NCBI RefSeq assembly: GCF_004803815.1
Contig: NZ_CP012544.1
Location: 434,001 to 498,000 of the forward strand
Reading direction: 5' to 3'
Source of the DNA: Campylobacter showae
GTDB taxonomy: Bacteria; Campylobacterota; Campylobacteria; Campylobacterales; Campylobacteraceae
Length of the DNA: 64,000 nt
The notes under the pieces were generated by a model. That model searched no databases, was not told where the DNA came from, and was given only the letters and a program-made list of their open reading frames with translations. Positions within the stretch are counted from its first letter, which is position 1. Each line of letters opens with the position of its first letter. The position numbers and the translations under genes are program-made. Positions 1-8,070 of the stretch are shown here, one piece after another.

Positions 1-1233
1 AGGCGTGATGATCGTGGACTTTACGTACGGCTCTTTGACGTGCTCGATTTTATTGACCGGAGGGAGCTGGCTCGGGTTTTGGATGCGTAAAATTTGACCG
101 TCGGTTTGCACCACCTCATAGGTCACGGTCGGAGCCGTGGCGATGAGGTCGAGGTCAAATTCGCGCTCCAAGCGCTCCTTGATAACCTCCATATGCAGCA
201 GCCCCAAAAATCCGACGCGAAAGCCAAACCCAAGCGCGACCGAGGTTTCGGGCTCGTAGCTGATAGAGCTATCGTTTAGCTTTAGTTTATCAAGTGCGTC
301 GCGCAGATCTTCAAATTTATCCGTTTCGATCGGGTAGAGTCCCGCAAATACGAACGGTTTAGCCCGCTCAAAGCCGCCGACCGGCTCTTTTACGGGATTA
401 CGAGCCAGCGTGATGGTATCTCCTACCTGTACGTCGCTGACGTTTTTTAGCCCCAGCACCACGATACCGACCTCGCCCGCGCCCAAATTTGCCGTTTTTA
501 TCGGCGCGATAGGGTTTGGATACATGAGGTCTAGCACGATGTGTTTTTTGCCCGTGCCCATGACTAGGATCTCGTCGTTTTTCTTTAGCTCGCCGTCATA
601 GACGCGCACGAGTGCCAGCGCACCTAGGTAGTTGTCAAACCAGCTGTCGTAGATGAGAGTTTTTAGCGGTTTTTCCGCCTCGCCGCCAGGAGCCGGGATG
701 CGCGTGATGATGGCTTCTAGCAGCTCTTTGATACCGATGCCGCTTTTGGCGCTAACCTCGACCGCGCCGCTACAGTCAAGCCCTATAACGTGCTCGATCT
801 CATTTTTTACGCGCTCCGGGTCTGCTGCGGGGAGGTCGATTTTGTTGATAACGGGGATGATTTCGAGGTTGTTTTCAAGTGCTATGTAGACGTTTGCGAT
901 GGTTTGCGCCTCTACACCCTGAGAAGCATCCACCACGAGCAGCGCGCCCTCGCAGCTAGCAAGAGAACGGCTCACCTCGTAGCTAAAATCCACGTGGCCC
1001 GGAGTGTCGATCAAATTTAGGACGAAATTTTGCCCGCCTAGCGCGTAGTTTAGACGCACGGACTGAGCCTTGATCGTGATGCCGCGCTCTTTTTCGATAT
1101 CCATCGTGTCCATGATTTGGCTGCTCATCTCGCGGTCGCTGACGGCGCCGCACTCCTGTATCAGGCGGTCTGCGAGCGTACTTTTGCCGTGGTCGATATG
1201 AGCGATGATGCTAAAATTTCTGATGTTTTTCAT
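1..1233 (-). CDS. lepA: Elongation factor 4 (LepA), 3' end outside window
   Basis: Ribosome-bound translational GTPase of the LepA/EF4 family, which acts on stalled or mistranslocated ribosomes. The reverse-strand start ATG is at 1233 and the gene runs off the left edge, so about 411 of roughly 600 residues are present. Visible GTPase motifs are the P-loop in AHIDHGKST, the G3 motif DTPGHVDF and the G4 motif NKIDLP, all within the first 135 residues, followed by the EF-Tu-like domain 2 ([13 protein letters not shown]). The EF4-specific C-terminal domain is not visible. Nothing odd is seen in the visible part. Confidence 0.97.
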   Translation of the reverse strand, partial: MKNIRNFSIIAHIDHGKSTLADRLIQECGAVSDREMSSQIMDTMDIEKERGITIKAQSVRLNYALGGQNFVLNLIDTPGHVDFSYEVSRSLASCEGALLVVDASQGVEAQTIANVYIALENNLEIIPVINKIDLPAADPERVKNEIEHVIGLDCSGAVEVSAKSGIGIKELLEAIITRIPAPGGEAEKPLKTLIYDSWFDNYLGALALVRVYDGELKKNDEILVMGTGKKHIVLDLMYPNPIAPIKTANLGAGEVGIVVLGLKNVSDVQVGDTITLARNPVKEPVGGFERAKPFVFAGLYPIETDKFEDLRDALDKLKLNDSSISYEPETSVALGFGFRVGFLGLLHMEVIKERLEREFDLDLIATAPTVTYEVVQTDGQILRIQNPSQLPPVNKIEHVKEPYVKSTIITP

Positions 1234-1368
1234 GAAATCCCTAGTTAAATTTTGGGCGATTGTATAAAAATTTTCGTTAAAGTAGAGTAAATTTAGCTTT
1301 CGTTAAACGGGTGGCTGCTTGAGGCGGGGGATTTGGAATAAATTTGACGCGGATTCGGTTCGTAAAAT

Positions 1369-1752
1369 TTAACGTAAATTTTGAAGTCTTTCGCGCACGG
1401 CACAGATAACGACGCAGAGCGAATATAAAAAACAGATATATGCCGCAAGCGGAGCAAAAGCTACGAATCCCGAGGCGTAAACTAGAGTGATTAGCCCGTA
1501 TGTCGCGTTTGCGAGTGCGGGTATATGATACGTCCAAAGCTCAGGCTTTTCAAAAGGAGTGTCGATAGTGTTGAAATACAAGGTTAAATTTAGCGCGAGC
1601 AGTAACAAAAATATATAATTCTTTTTTATAAAAGGAAAAGCGGCGCAAACCAAGGCTACCGCGAAATTTAACGCGATGAGAAAACCTGTATAGTTGCCGT
1701 CCCCAAGGGCGCAATGCAGGCCGAAAATCACGACTAGTATATATTTTTTCAT
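1369..1752 (-). CDS. Small polytopic membrane protein of unknown function
   Basis: 127-residue protein with no family I recognise. It is very hydrophobic, with about four predicted membrane-spanning stretches (near residues 25-42, 45-60, 83-100 and 102-118), and ends in a basic RERLQNLR tail, which suggests an inner-membrane protein with a cytoplasmic C-terminus. It lies alone between lepA and a zinc exporter gene in the same direction. No motif indicates a substrate. An overlapping ORF at 1277-1537 in another frame is a shadow. Confidence 0.65.
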   Translation of the reverse strand: MKKYILVVIFGLHCALGDGNYTGFLIALNFAVALVCAAFPFIKKNYIFLLLLALNLTLYFNTIDTPFEKPELWTYHIPALANATYGLITLVYASGFVAFAPLAAYICFLYSLCVVICAVRERLQNLR

Positions 1753-1875
1753 CTAAATTCGCCCCTTTTATAAAAATGAGTCGATTTAAATTTTAGCAAA
1801 AATTTATTTGTTTCGGGCTACGGATTTGATTTGATATGCTAGATCGCAAAATTTCGCCCCAAATTTGCCTAAATT

Positions 1876-2832
1876 TTAATGACTATGCCCCAAATGCCCG
1901 CCCGTATCGCTTGATCTTACTTCGCAGATGAGCTCGTCGGCGCATTCGCTCTCGCTGCTCTCAAGCTGCAGCGTCGTGTGCGTGATGCCCAGATGCTCCA
2001 TTTCGTGCGATATTTCGGCCATGATCCGCTCCGCTTCGCGCACGCGCAGCTCGCCGCTGACCACCACGTGAGCCGTGAGCGCGTTTGCGCCGCTTGTTAT
2101 GCTCCAGACGTGCAGGTCGTGCACCGAAAGTACTCCGTCCACACCCCTGATCTGCGTGACGAGCGCGTCTAGGCTCACGCCTTTTGGCGAGCCCTCCATT
2201 AGGATGTTTAGGCTGTCTTTTAGCACGCCCCAGCCGCTTTTTACGATGAGCGCAGCCACGAGCAGGCTAGCTGCCGCGTCCGCCCAGCCCCAGCCAAAGC
2301 ACATCATCGCTAGCGCAGCCGCGATCGCGCCCACCGAGCCCGCAGCGTCGCTCAGCACGTGCAGGTAGGCGCCGCGCATATTGACGTTTTCTCTTACGTC
2401 GCCGCCGCGCAGCATGTATAGCGCCACGACGATGTTTACGGCAAGACCCAGCGTGCTGATAGCGAGCATGCCAGCGGTGGCTACTTCGGGCGGATTTTGC
2501 AGGCGCCTCGCCGCCTCGATGACGATAAAAACGGCGATGACGATGAGCGTGACGGCGTTTATCGTCGCGGCTAAAATTTCGATCCGCCTGTAGCCGAAGG
2601 TCTTTTGCAGATTGCCCTTGCGTTCGCCGAATTTAAACGCAAACAGCGAAAGCCCGAGCGCTGCGGCGTCTGATAGCATGTGTCCGGCGTCGGAAAGCAG
2701 GGCGAGCGAGTTTGTCGCAAAGCCGCCCGCGATCTCGACTAGCATAAAAGCGGAGATTATAAGGAAGGAATTTTTCAAAACGACCTTGTTTGACGCGTGC
2801 GAATGCGCGCAGTGGGCGTGATTTTCGTGCAT
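1876..2832 (-). CDS. Cation diffusion facilitator, zinc exporter (CzcD/ZitB type)
   Basis: Proton-coupled metal exporter of the CDF family in the inner membrane. Six hydrophobic segments are visible; both metal-site helices carry the zinc-type HxxxD signature (HMLSD in TM2, HVLSD in TM5). The N-terminus is His-rich (HENHAHCAHSHAS) and the tail ends GHLGHSH, both likely metal-binding. I chose the ATG at 2832 because GAGG stands six bases upstream; a TTG at 2853 would add seven residues. The cytoplasmic C-terminal domain (GVDGVLSVHDLHVWSI) is complete. Zinc is inferred from the HxxxD pair. Confidence 0.93.
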   Translation of the reverse strand: MHENHAHCAHSHASNKVVLKNSFLIISAFMLVEIAGGFATNSLALLSDAGHMLSDAAALGLSLFAFKFGERKGNLQKTFGYRRIEILAATINAVTLIVIAVFIVIEAARRLQNPPEVATAGMLAISTLGLAVNIVVALYMLRGGDVRENVNMRGAYLHVLSDAAGSVGAIAAALAMMCFGWGWADAAASLLVAALIVKSGWGVLKDSLNILMEGSPKGVSLDALVTQIRGVDGVLSVHDLHVWSITSGANALTAHVVVSGELRVREAERIMAEISHEMEHLGITHTTLQLESSESECADELICEVRSSDTGGHLGHSH

Positions 2833-2884
2833 TTTGACCTCGCTTTTGGGCAAATTTTAGTTAAATTATACCTCAAAAAAGCGC

Positions 2885-3760
2885 TTAAATTTTATCTATA
2901 TCGCCTTCTAGCCCGGCATCTACGCGCTTGCCGATGTCTTTTAGTTTGCTAAACTCCTCTATCAGTCTCGGCGCGTCATCTAAGCTGATTGCAAACGTCC
3001 AGAGGTAGGTAAGCACCGAGTAGATGTGGCCCGCGTTTGCCTGCTTGTGTGATAGCATAAATATCGCCAAGCTAAAAATCGCCGCCGCGCTCGCCCCGAT
3101 GATGAAAAAGCTCATCGCCTCTCTGTTTGATATGCGGATACGAAGCTTTGAAAGTACGTCGTAGTGGCGCTTTAGCGTGCGCTCATCGCCTGCGCTTATG
3201 CGTCCTGCCTCGCGCTCTAACTGGTTGTTTAGCTTGAGATACAAGCGGTCGTTTTTGGCGATGTATTTGGGTAGCAAAACTCCAAAAACCACGAGCAGGG
3301 CAAAAACAGCCAAACCCACGTAGAACTCGATAAATAAAAGCATGATCGCCGAGCCGAAAATCGAGACGACCGAGGTGAAAAACACGGGAAAGTGCTGCTC
3401 GAAAAAATCCACGAATTCGCGAGATAAATTTGCTCTTGCGATTACGGCGCTTTCGTCTTTCGTGGCTCTTTTTTCGTTCATTATCACGCTTACGGCAAGT
3501 CCTGCATATATCCTAGTAAACACCTGCGTATCCACGCGCCGTCTAATCGAGCCAAGCCCCCAACCCACGAACACCATGCACGAGTAGCTAAGTGCCAAAA
3601 GCGTGTCGCCCGCTACGATGGCGTTTATGGCGATGCCAGCGAGCACGGGATAGACGAGAAATAGCCCGTTTTCCGCTAAAACCAGGCTAAACGTCAAGAA
3701 CAGCTTTTTAAAGTTTTTCTTTGCTATGAGCGTTAGTGTCTTAAATGCGCTATTTTGCAT
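2885..3760 (-). CDS. ABC transporter six-TM domain protein without ATPase domain
   Basis: 291-residue membrane protein resembling the six-helix membrane domain of ABC exporters. Hydrophobic segments lie near residues 20-40, 52-70, 125-145, 147-165, 220-238 and 245-262. The family is usually fused to a nucleotide-binding domain, but here the ORF stops after the membrane domain and no Walker A or signature motif follows. It precedes the zinc exporter gene in the same direction (about 50 bases between them). Stand-alone membrane domains of this kind are known in bacteria, and their ATPase partner, if any, is elsewhere. Confidence 0.75.
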   Translation of the reverse strand: MQNSAFKTLTLIAKKNFKKLFLTFSLVLAENGLFLVYPVLAGIAINAIVAGDTLLALSYSCMVFVGWGLGSIRRRVDTQVFTRIYAGLAVSVIMNEKRATKDESAVIARANLSREFVDFFEQHFPVFFTSVVSIFGSAIMLLFIEFYVGLAVFALLVVFGVLLPKYIAKNDRLYLKLNNQLEREAGRISAGDERTLKRHYDVLSKLRIRISNREAMSFFIIGASAAAIFSLAIFMLSHKQANAGHIYSVLTYLWTFAISLDDAPRLIEEFSKLKDIGKRVDAGLEGDIDKI

Positions 3761-3835
3761 AAAATTCCTTTGTTTAAAATCGCGCGGATTCTAGCTGATT
3801 TTAAAATTCGCGTCAAATTTTTGAAAATTTTTTGC

Positions 3836-3903
3836 TGTAACTCTTGACATTACAACAAAATTTTATTATACTTCGCTCATCGGTTGTAAATTATAGCATT
3901 ACA
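3836..3903. promoter_or_regulatory. Two tandem palindromes TGTAA-N9-TTACA over the cupin operon promoter
   Basis: Two copies of the same dyad, TGTAA-N9-TTACA, occupy 3836-3854 and 3885-3903. The first contains a TTGACA -35 hexamer (3844-3849), and TTATAC (3867-3872) lies 17 bases further on as the -10. The second dyad sits at the expected transcription start, 23 bases before the cupin ATG. Identical arms and spacer length argue for two binding sites of one dimeric repressor. The Rrf2-type protein encoded at the end of the operon (5149-5571) is the obvious candidate, by inference. Confidence 0.75.
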
Positions 3904-3926
3904 ACAAAAAATCTAAGGAGACAAAG

Positions 3927-4301
3927 ATGTCAAACTACAAGATCGTTTCAACCAAAAATGCGCCGAGAGTCGAGCTGAAAACCGCTCTAAATTTAAGCGG
4001 CTGCGAGCTTTCTATCAATGAGCTCCCCGCAAACGCGAGCGTGCCTTTCGTGCATTCGCACAAGCAAAACGAGGAGCTTTACTTGGTGCTAAAAGGCGGC
4101 GGCACGCTTTTTATAGACGGCGAGGAGAAGGCGGTCGGTGAGGGCGACGCGATACGCATCGATCCCGCGGGCAAAAGGTGCTTCAAGGCGGGCGCGCAGG
4201 GGATGAAATTTATCTGCATCCAGACCAAACGCGGCAGCCTGGAGCAGTACACTAACGGCGACGGCGTGATAAACGACGATGTAAAGCCGAGCTGGCTGTA
4301 A
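3927..4301 (+). CDS. Cupin-domain protein
   Basis: 124-residue single-domain cupin. The metal-binding motif 1 is seen as HSHKQNEELYLVLKG (two His and one Glu) and motif 2 as GDAIRIDPAGKRCFKAG, in which the usual His is not clear. A Shine-Dalgarno AAGGAG precedes the ATG. It is the first gene behind tandem palindromic operators and is followed by a NAD(P)-binding protein and an Rrf2-type regulator. Such trios are often redox- or electrophile-responsive, but the substrate cannot be deduced. Confidence 0.85.
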   Translation: MSNYKIVSTKNAPRVELKTALNLSGCELSINELPANASVPFVHSHKQNEELYLVLKGGGTLFIDGEEKAVGEGDAIRIDPAGKRCFKAGAQGMKFICIQTKRGSLEQYTNGDGVINDDVKPSWL

Positions 4302-4432
4302 ATTTCGCAAGGCGCGCGGCAAACGCGAGCGTAAATTTTAAACTGCGCAGCGCGGCAAGACGACGCCAAATGTGCGAGCGCATTAACCGCAGCGGCTGTG
4401 CGATCAAACAAATCAAATTTAAAGGAAAAACA

Positions 4433-5068
4433 ATGAAAGTAGCAATCATCGGAGCAAACGGAAAATCAGGTTCAAATTTGGTGCAAGAAGCCCTAAAGCA
4501 AGGCTACGACGTAACGGCTATCGTGCGAAACAAAGAGTATAAAAACGGCGACGTAAAAGTCGTTTATAAAGACGTTTTTGAGCTTAGCAAAGCCGATTTG
4601 GAGGGCTTTGACGCCGTTATCAGCGCATTTGCGGCATGGACGCCCGAAACATTTGGGCTTCATAAAAAGGTAGCAAAGCACCTCGCGGACGCGCTTAGCG
4701 GTACGAAAACGAGGCTACTAGTCATCGGCGGCGCGGGTACGCTATATGTGGACGATAAAGGCACTATGGCTATGGATACGCCGGGCTTCCCGCCTGAGTA
4801 TATGGGCGTCGCAAAGGCTACGGCGGAGTCGTTTTTCGAGCTAAAAGGCAGAACCGATGTGCTTTGGACTTACGTAAGCCCGGCCGGCGAATACGACGAT
4901 CAGGGCGCTCGCACGGGCAAATACGTCCTTGGCAACGATCACGTCATATTAAACTCGCAAAACGATAGCTACATCAGCTACGCCGATCTTGCAATCGCGA
5001 TCATCGACGAGCTAAAAAATAGAAATTTCGTGCAAAAGCGCTTTACCGCAGTCGGCGAGAGAGCGTGA
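4433..5068 (+). CDS. NAD(P)-binding Rossmann-fold oxidoreductase (YwnB/NmrA-like)
   Basis: 211 residues. The dinucleotide-binding glycine motif is at the N-terminus (IIGANGKSGSNLVQEA), followed by the atypical short-chain dehydrogenase body (VISAFAAW, LLVIGGAGTLYVD, WTYVSPAGEYDD). The start at 4433 has AAAGGA upstream; the open frame extends back to 4370, but that extension (MCERINRSG...) looks non-coding. Its neighbours are a cupin upstream and an Rrf2 regulator downstream. In other bacteria an Rrf2 protein next to a YwnB-like gene controls it. The substrate is unknown. Confidence 0.88.
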   Translation: MKVAIIGANGKSGSNLVQEALKQGYDVTAIVRNKEYKNGDVKVVYKDVFELSKADLEGFDAVISAFAAWTPETFGLHKKVAKHLADALSGTKTRLLVIGGAGTLYVDDKGTMAMDTPGFPPEYMGVAKATAESFFELKGRTDVLWTYVSPAGEYDDQGARTGKYVLGNDHVILNSQNDSYISYADLAIAIIDELKNRNFVQKRFTAVGERA

Positions 5069-5148
5069 GTTTAAAATTTTGCGTAATTTAGCTAAAATAA
5101 CGTCGCACGGAACTAATGTGCGGTTTTAAATTTAAACCAAGGCCGGTT

Positions 5149-5571
5149 ATGCAAATAGGACAAAAATTTTCCATCGCTATACATATATTACTTAGCTGCG
5201 AGTTTTTTAAGGACGAGAAAAACACGAGTGAGTTTTTAGCCGGCACGATCGGCACGAACCCCGTCATCGTGCGAAATATAATCAGGCTTTTAAAATCGGC
5301 AAATTTAATAAACGTGAGTGCGGGCACGGGCGGGGCGAGCCTAGCTAAGAAGCCTGAGCAGATCACGCTTTTTGATATATTTTCGGCGGTAAATGAGGGC
5401 GAAAACGATATCTTTAAAATCCACAAAAACTCGCCGCCGCCTTGTCCGCTAGGAGGCAGGATCGAGGCGCTTTTGACGCCTAAATTTGGCTCCGCGCAAC
5501 AAGCGATGTTTGATAGCTTAGCGGGCGTAAATTTGCAAAATTTGCTAGACGAACTGGCGGCTAAAAACTAA
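5149..5571 (+). CDS. Rrf2-family transcriptional regulator
   Basis: About 140 residues with the Rrf2 winged-helix N-terminus (QKFSIAIHILLSCEFF, then NPVIVRNIIRLLKSANLI as the recognition region, and GGASLAKKPEQITLFDIFSAVNEG). The conserved cysteine cluster of Fe-S Rrf2 proteins is absent; only one Cys remains in the C-terminal half (PPPCPLGGRIE), as in thiol-sensing members. I chose the ATG at 5149 because the family begins with M-I/Q-G; the frame is open back to 5116. It closes the cupin operon and probably autoregulates it through the TGTAA-N9-TTACA sites. Confidence 0.85.
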   Translation: MQIGQKFSIAIHILLSCEFFKDEKNTSEFLAGTIGTNPVIVRNIIRLLKSANLINVSAGTGGASLAKKPEQITLFDIFSAVNEGENDIFKIHKNSPPPCPLGGRIEALLTPKFGSAQQAMFDSLAGVNLQNLLDELAAKN

Positions 5572-5634
5572 AATTTGCGCCTTTTAATTTTTTCTCGCTT
5601 TAAATTTAATCCGTAATTCAAAAAACAGAAGTAT

Positions 5635-5663
5635 TTGTAGTTTAAGAAAAATTTACTTATAAT
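5635..5663 (+). promoter_or_regulatory. Sigma-70 promoter of the symporter gene, flanked by a 13-bp inverted repeat
   Basis: TTGTAG (5635-5640), a 17-base spacer and TATAAT (5658-5663). The promoter lies inside a 13-bp inverted repeat: TAAATTTAATCCG at 5601-5613 and its reverse complement at 5667-5679. The repeat could be an operator pair or a stem in the leader RNA. Confidence 0.6.
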
Positions 5664-5690
5664 TCACGGATTAAATTTAAAGGAGATTTC

Positions 5691-6989
5691 GTGCAATCAA
5701 ACGCTAAACGCGGAATAGTTCAGAAATATTTCGAGGCGAATTTGCTTCTAAAAATTTTAGCCGGGCTTATTTTGGGCGCTGTTTGCGGCATCATTTTTCA
5801 AGACGCAAAGGACGCGATAGTTATCCTAAAGCCTTTTGGCGACGTGTTCATAAGGCTTCTTAAAATGATCATCGTGCCTATCGTTATGGCCTCGCTCATC
5901 GTGGGCTGTAGCTCCATCTCGCCTTCCGATCTTGGCAGAGTGGGGGCAAAGGTGCTGATTTTTTACATATTGACGTCGTTTTTAGCCATCATAGTCGGGC
6001 TTGCGGTCGGGCTTATCTTGGAACCGGGAGCCGGACTGCATATAACCGGCAGCGGCGACGTAGCAGGCAAGGCTGCAAATGCGCCTAGTATGTCGTCGAT
6101 ACTCGTAAATTTATTTCCAACCAACCCTTTTGAAGCTATTGCAAAGGGCGAAATTTTACAAATCATAACTTTTAGCTTATTTTTCGGCGTCGCGCTTTCG
6201 TTTTTAAAAGATAGCAAAGACGAGAGGCTAAGTAAGCTTGGAAATTTGATCTACGACGTATTTGACGGAATCAACCATATCATGTTTTACATTATAAGAT
6301 GGATCATGGAGTACGCGCCGTTTGGCGTTTTCGCTCTTATATTTATCGTATTTTCGCAGCAGGGCGTAAAGGCTTTCGGACCGCTTTTAGGCGTCACGGT
6401 TAGCGTGTATATCGGCTTTGCGGCTCAAATTTTCGTCGTTTATTTCTTGATTTGCTTGATCGTTAAAATCAATCCGTTTAAATTTCTAAAAAAAGTTCGA
6501 TCGCCTATGCTGACGGCTTTTGTAACCAGAAGCTCGGGCGGAACGCTGCCTATCTCGATGAAAACGGCCGAAGAAGACATGGGTATCCCAAAGCAAATTT
6601 ACGGATTTGCGCTTCCCGTGGGCGCCACCGTAAATATGAACGGCACGATCATATATCTGGGCATCTGCGCGATGTTTATCGCTAACGCTGTAGGCGTGGA
6701 GCTTGACTCTGGGGCTAAAATGACCATAATACTAACGGCCGTCCTTGCCGCCGTGGGAACTGCCGGAGTGCCTGGAGCGGGCGCGATAATGCTTTTGATG
6801 GTGCTTGAATCAGTCGGTCTAAAAGTCGAGGGCGGAAGCGCAGTAGCTGCGGCGTATGCGCTGATTTTGGGCATCGATGCGATCCTTGATATGGGACGCA
6901 CGTCGATGAACGTGACGGGAGATATGCTGGGCGCGCTAGTTGTGGCCAAAAATGAAAAAAAATTAGACGAAAGCAAGTGGGCGGATTAG
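5691..6989 (+). CDS. Dicarboxylate/amino acid:cation symporter (DAACS family)
   Basis: 432-residue inner-membrane symporter of the GltP/DctA family for acidic amino acids or C4-dicarboxylates. Family hallmarks are the Ser-rich re-entrant loop (TRSSGGTLPISMKTAEE), the NMNGT motif in TM7 (GATVNMNGTIIYLG), and the second hairpin (GTAGVPGAGAIMLLMVLESVG). Translation starts at a GTG preceded by AAAGGAG. Its own promoter lies upstream, and hemE follows with under 50 bases between them. Glutamate/aspartate versus fumarate/succinate specificity cannot be decided from sequence alone. Confidence 0.93.
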   Translation: MQSNAKRGIVQKYFEANLLLKILAGLILGAVCGIIFQDAKDAIVILKPFGDVFIRLLKMIIVPIVMASLIVGCSSISPSDLGRVGAKVLIFYILTSFLAIIVGLAVGLILEPGAGLHITGSGDVAGKAANAPSMSSILVNLFPTNPFEAIAKGEILQIITFSLFFGVALSFLKDSKDERLSKLGNLIYDVFDGINHIMFYIIRWIMEYAPFGVFALIFIVFSQQGVKAFGPLLGVTVSVYIGFAAQIFVVYFLICLIVKINPFKFLKKVRSPMLTAFVTRSSGGTLPISMKTAEEDMGIPKQIYGFALPVGATVNMNGTIIYLGICAMFIANAVGVELDSGAKMTIILTAVLAAVGTAGVPGAGAIMLLMVLESVGLKVEGGSAVAAAYALILGIDAILDMGRTSMNVTGDMLGALVVAKNEKKLDESKWAD

Positions 6990-7037
6990 AATTTAATAAA
7001 TATTTAGATAAAATCGCTAAAAATTTAAAGGAAATAT

Positions 7038-8060
7038 ATGATTTTCATCGACGCTTGTTTAAAAAAACCGACACCCTATACGCCTGTTTGGATGATGCGG
7101 CAGGCGGGTCGGTATCTACCCGAGTACATGAGGGTTCGAGCTGCTGCAGGAGATTTTTTATCACTTTGCAAGGATTATAAAAAAGCCAGCGAGGTCACAA
7201 TCCAGCCGGTTGAAATTTTAGGCGTCGATGCGGCGATACTTTTTAGCGATATCCTCGTCGTACCGCTTGAGATGGGCATGGATCTTAAATTTGTCCAAGG
7301 CGAAGGACCCGTATTTAGCGATCCTATCAAGACGAAAGATGATCTAGATAGGCTGGATGTTCAAAAATCAATCAAAAATTTAGACTACGTATACGATACG
7401 ATTAAGCTAACGCGCGAAAATTTGGTGCAGGATAAGGCTCTGATCGGCTTTTGCGGGGCGCCGTGGACGATAGCTACGTATATGATCGAGGGCGGCGGGA
7501 CGAAAACCTATGCGGTTAGCAAAAAGCTTTTATATTCAAACCCCGAGTTTATGCATCAAATTTTAGCCAAGGTCACGGCCGCGCTCATAGGCTACATGAA
7601 AGAGCAGATAAAAGCCGGCGTAAATGCTGTGCAAATTTTTGATAGCTGGGCGGCTGCGCTGGAGGATGAGGCGTATTTTGAGTTTGGCTGGAAGTATATC
7701 ATGGATATAGTGGATGCGCTTAAGGCCGAATTTCCTCAAATTCCGGTTATCGTTTTTCCAAAAGGTATAAGCGGATATCTGGATAAAATTTCGGGAAATT
7801 TTGAGGTTTTTGGCGTCGATTGGAGTACGCCGATCGAGCTTGCTAAAGAAAAACTAAGCCCAAAATACGTCCTTCAAGGAAATATGGAGCCTACGCGCCT
7901 TTATAGCAAAGAGGCGATCGACGCGGGTGTGGAACGAATTTTGCAAACGATGAAAAACGCGCCGCATATCTTTAATCTCGGACACGGTATTTTGCCCGAC
8001 GTTCCCGTAGAAAACGCGAAATATTTTATAAAACGAGTGCAAGAAAAAAGCGCAAGATAA
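7038..8060 (+). CDS. hemE: Uroporphyrinogen decarboxylase
   Basis: Decarboxylates the four acetate side chains of uroporphyrinogen III to give coproporphyrinogen III in haem synthesis; cytoplasmic homodimer. 340 residues, the normal length. Signatures are [15 protein letters not shown] with the conserved Arg pair, [20 protein letters not shown], and the C-terminal [18 protein letters not shown] precedes the ATG. It lies just behind the symporter and is followed after ten bases by a chemoreceptor gene, so all three may be cotranscribed. Confidence 0.98.
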   Translation: MIFIDACLKKPTPYTPVWMMRQAGRYLPEYMRVRAAAGDFLSLCKDYKKASEVTIQPVEILGVDAAILFSDILVVPLEMGMDLKFVQGEGPVFSDPIKTKDDLDRLDVQKSIKNLDYVYDTIKLTRENLVQDKALIGFCGAPWTIATYMIEGGGTKTYAVSKKLLYSNPEFMHQILAKVTAALIGYMKEQIKAGVNAVQIFDSWAAALEDEAYFEFGWKYIMDIVDALKAEFPQIPVIVFPKGISGYLDKISGNFEVFGVDWSTPIELAKEKLSPKYVLQGNMEPTRLYSKEAIDAGVERILQTMKNAPHIFNLGHGILPDVPVENAKYFIKRVQEKSAR

Positions 8061-8070
8061 AGGAGGAAAG

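Noticed and set aside
94-1020. Forward-strand ORFs at 94-279, 410-601, 653-889 and 790-1020
   Set aside because: They lie antisense within lepA, which has full family motifs on the reverse strand; their translations show no domain.
1277-1537. Reverse-strand ORF of 86 codons overlapping the small membrane protein
   Set aside because: Arg/Cys-rich out-of-frame shadow of 1369-1752, with no ribosome site.
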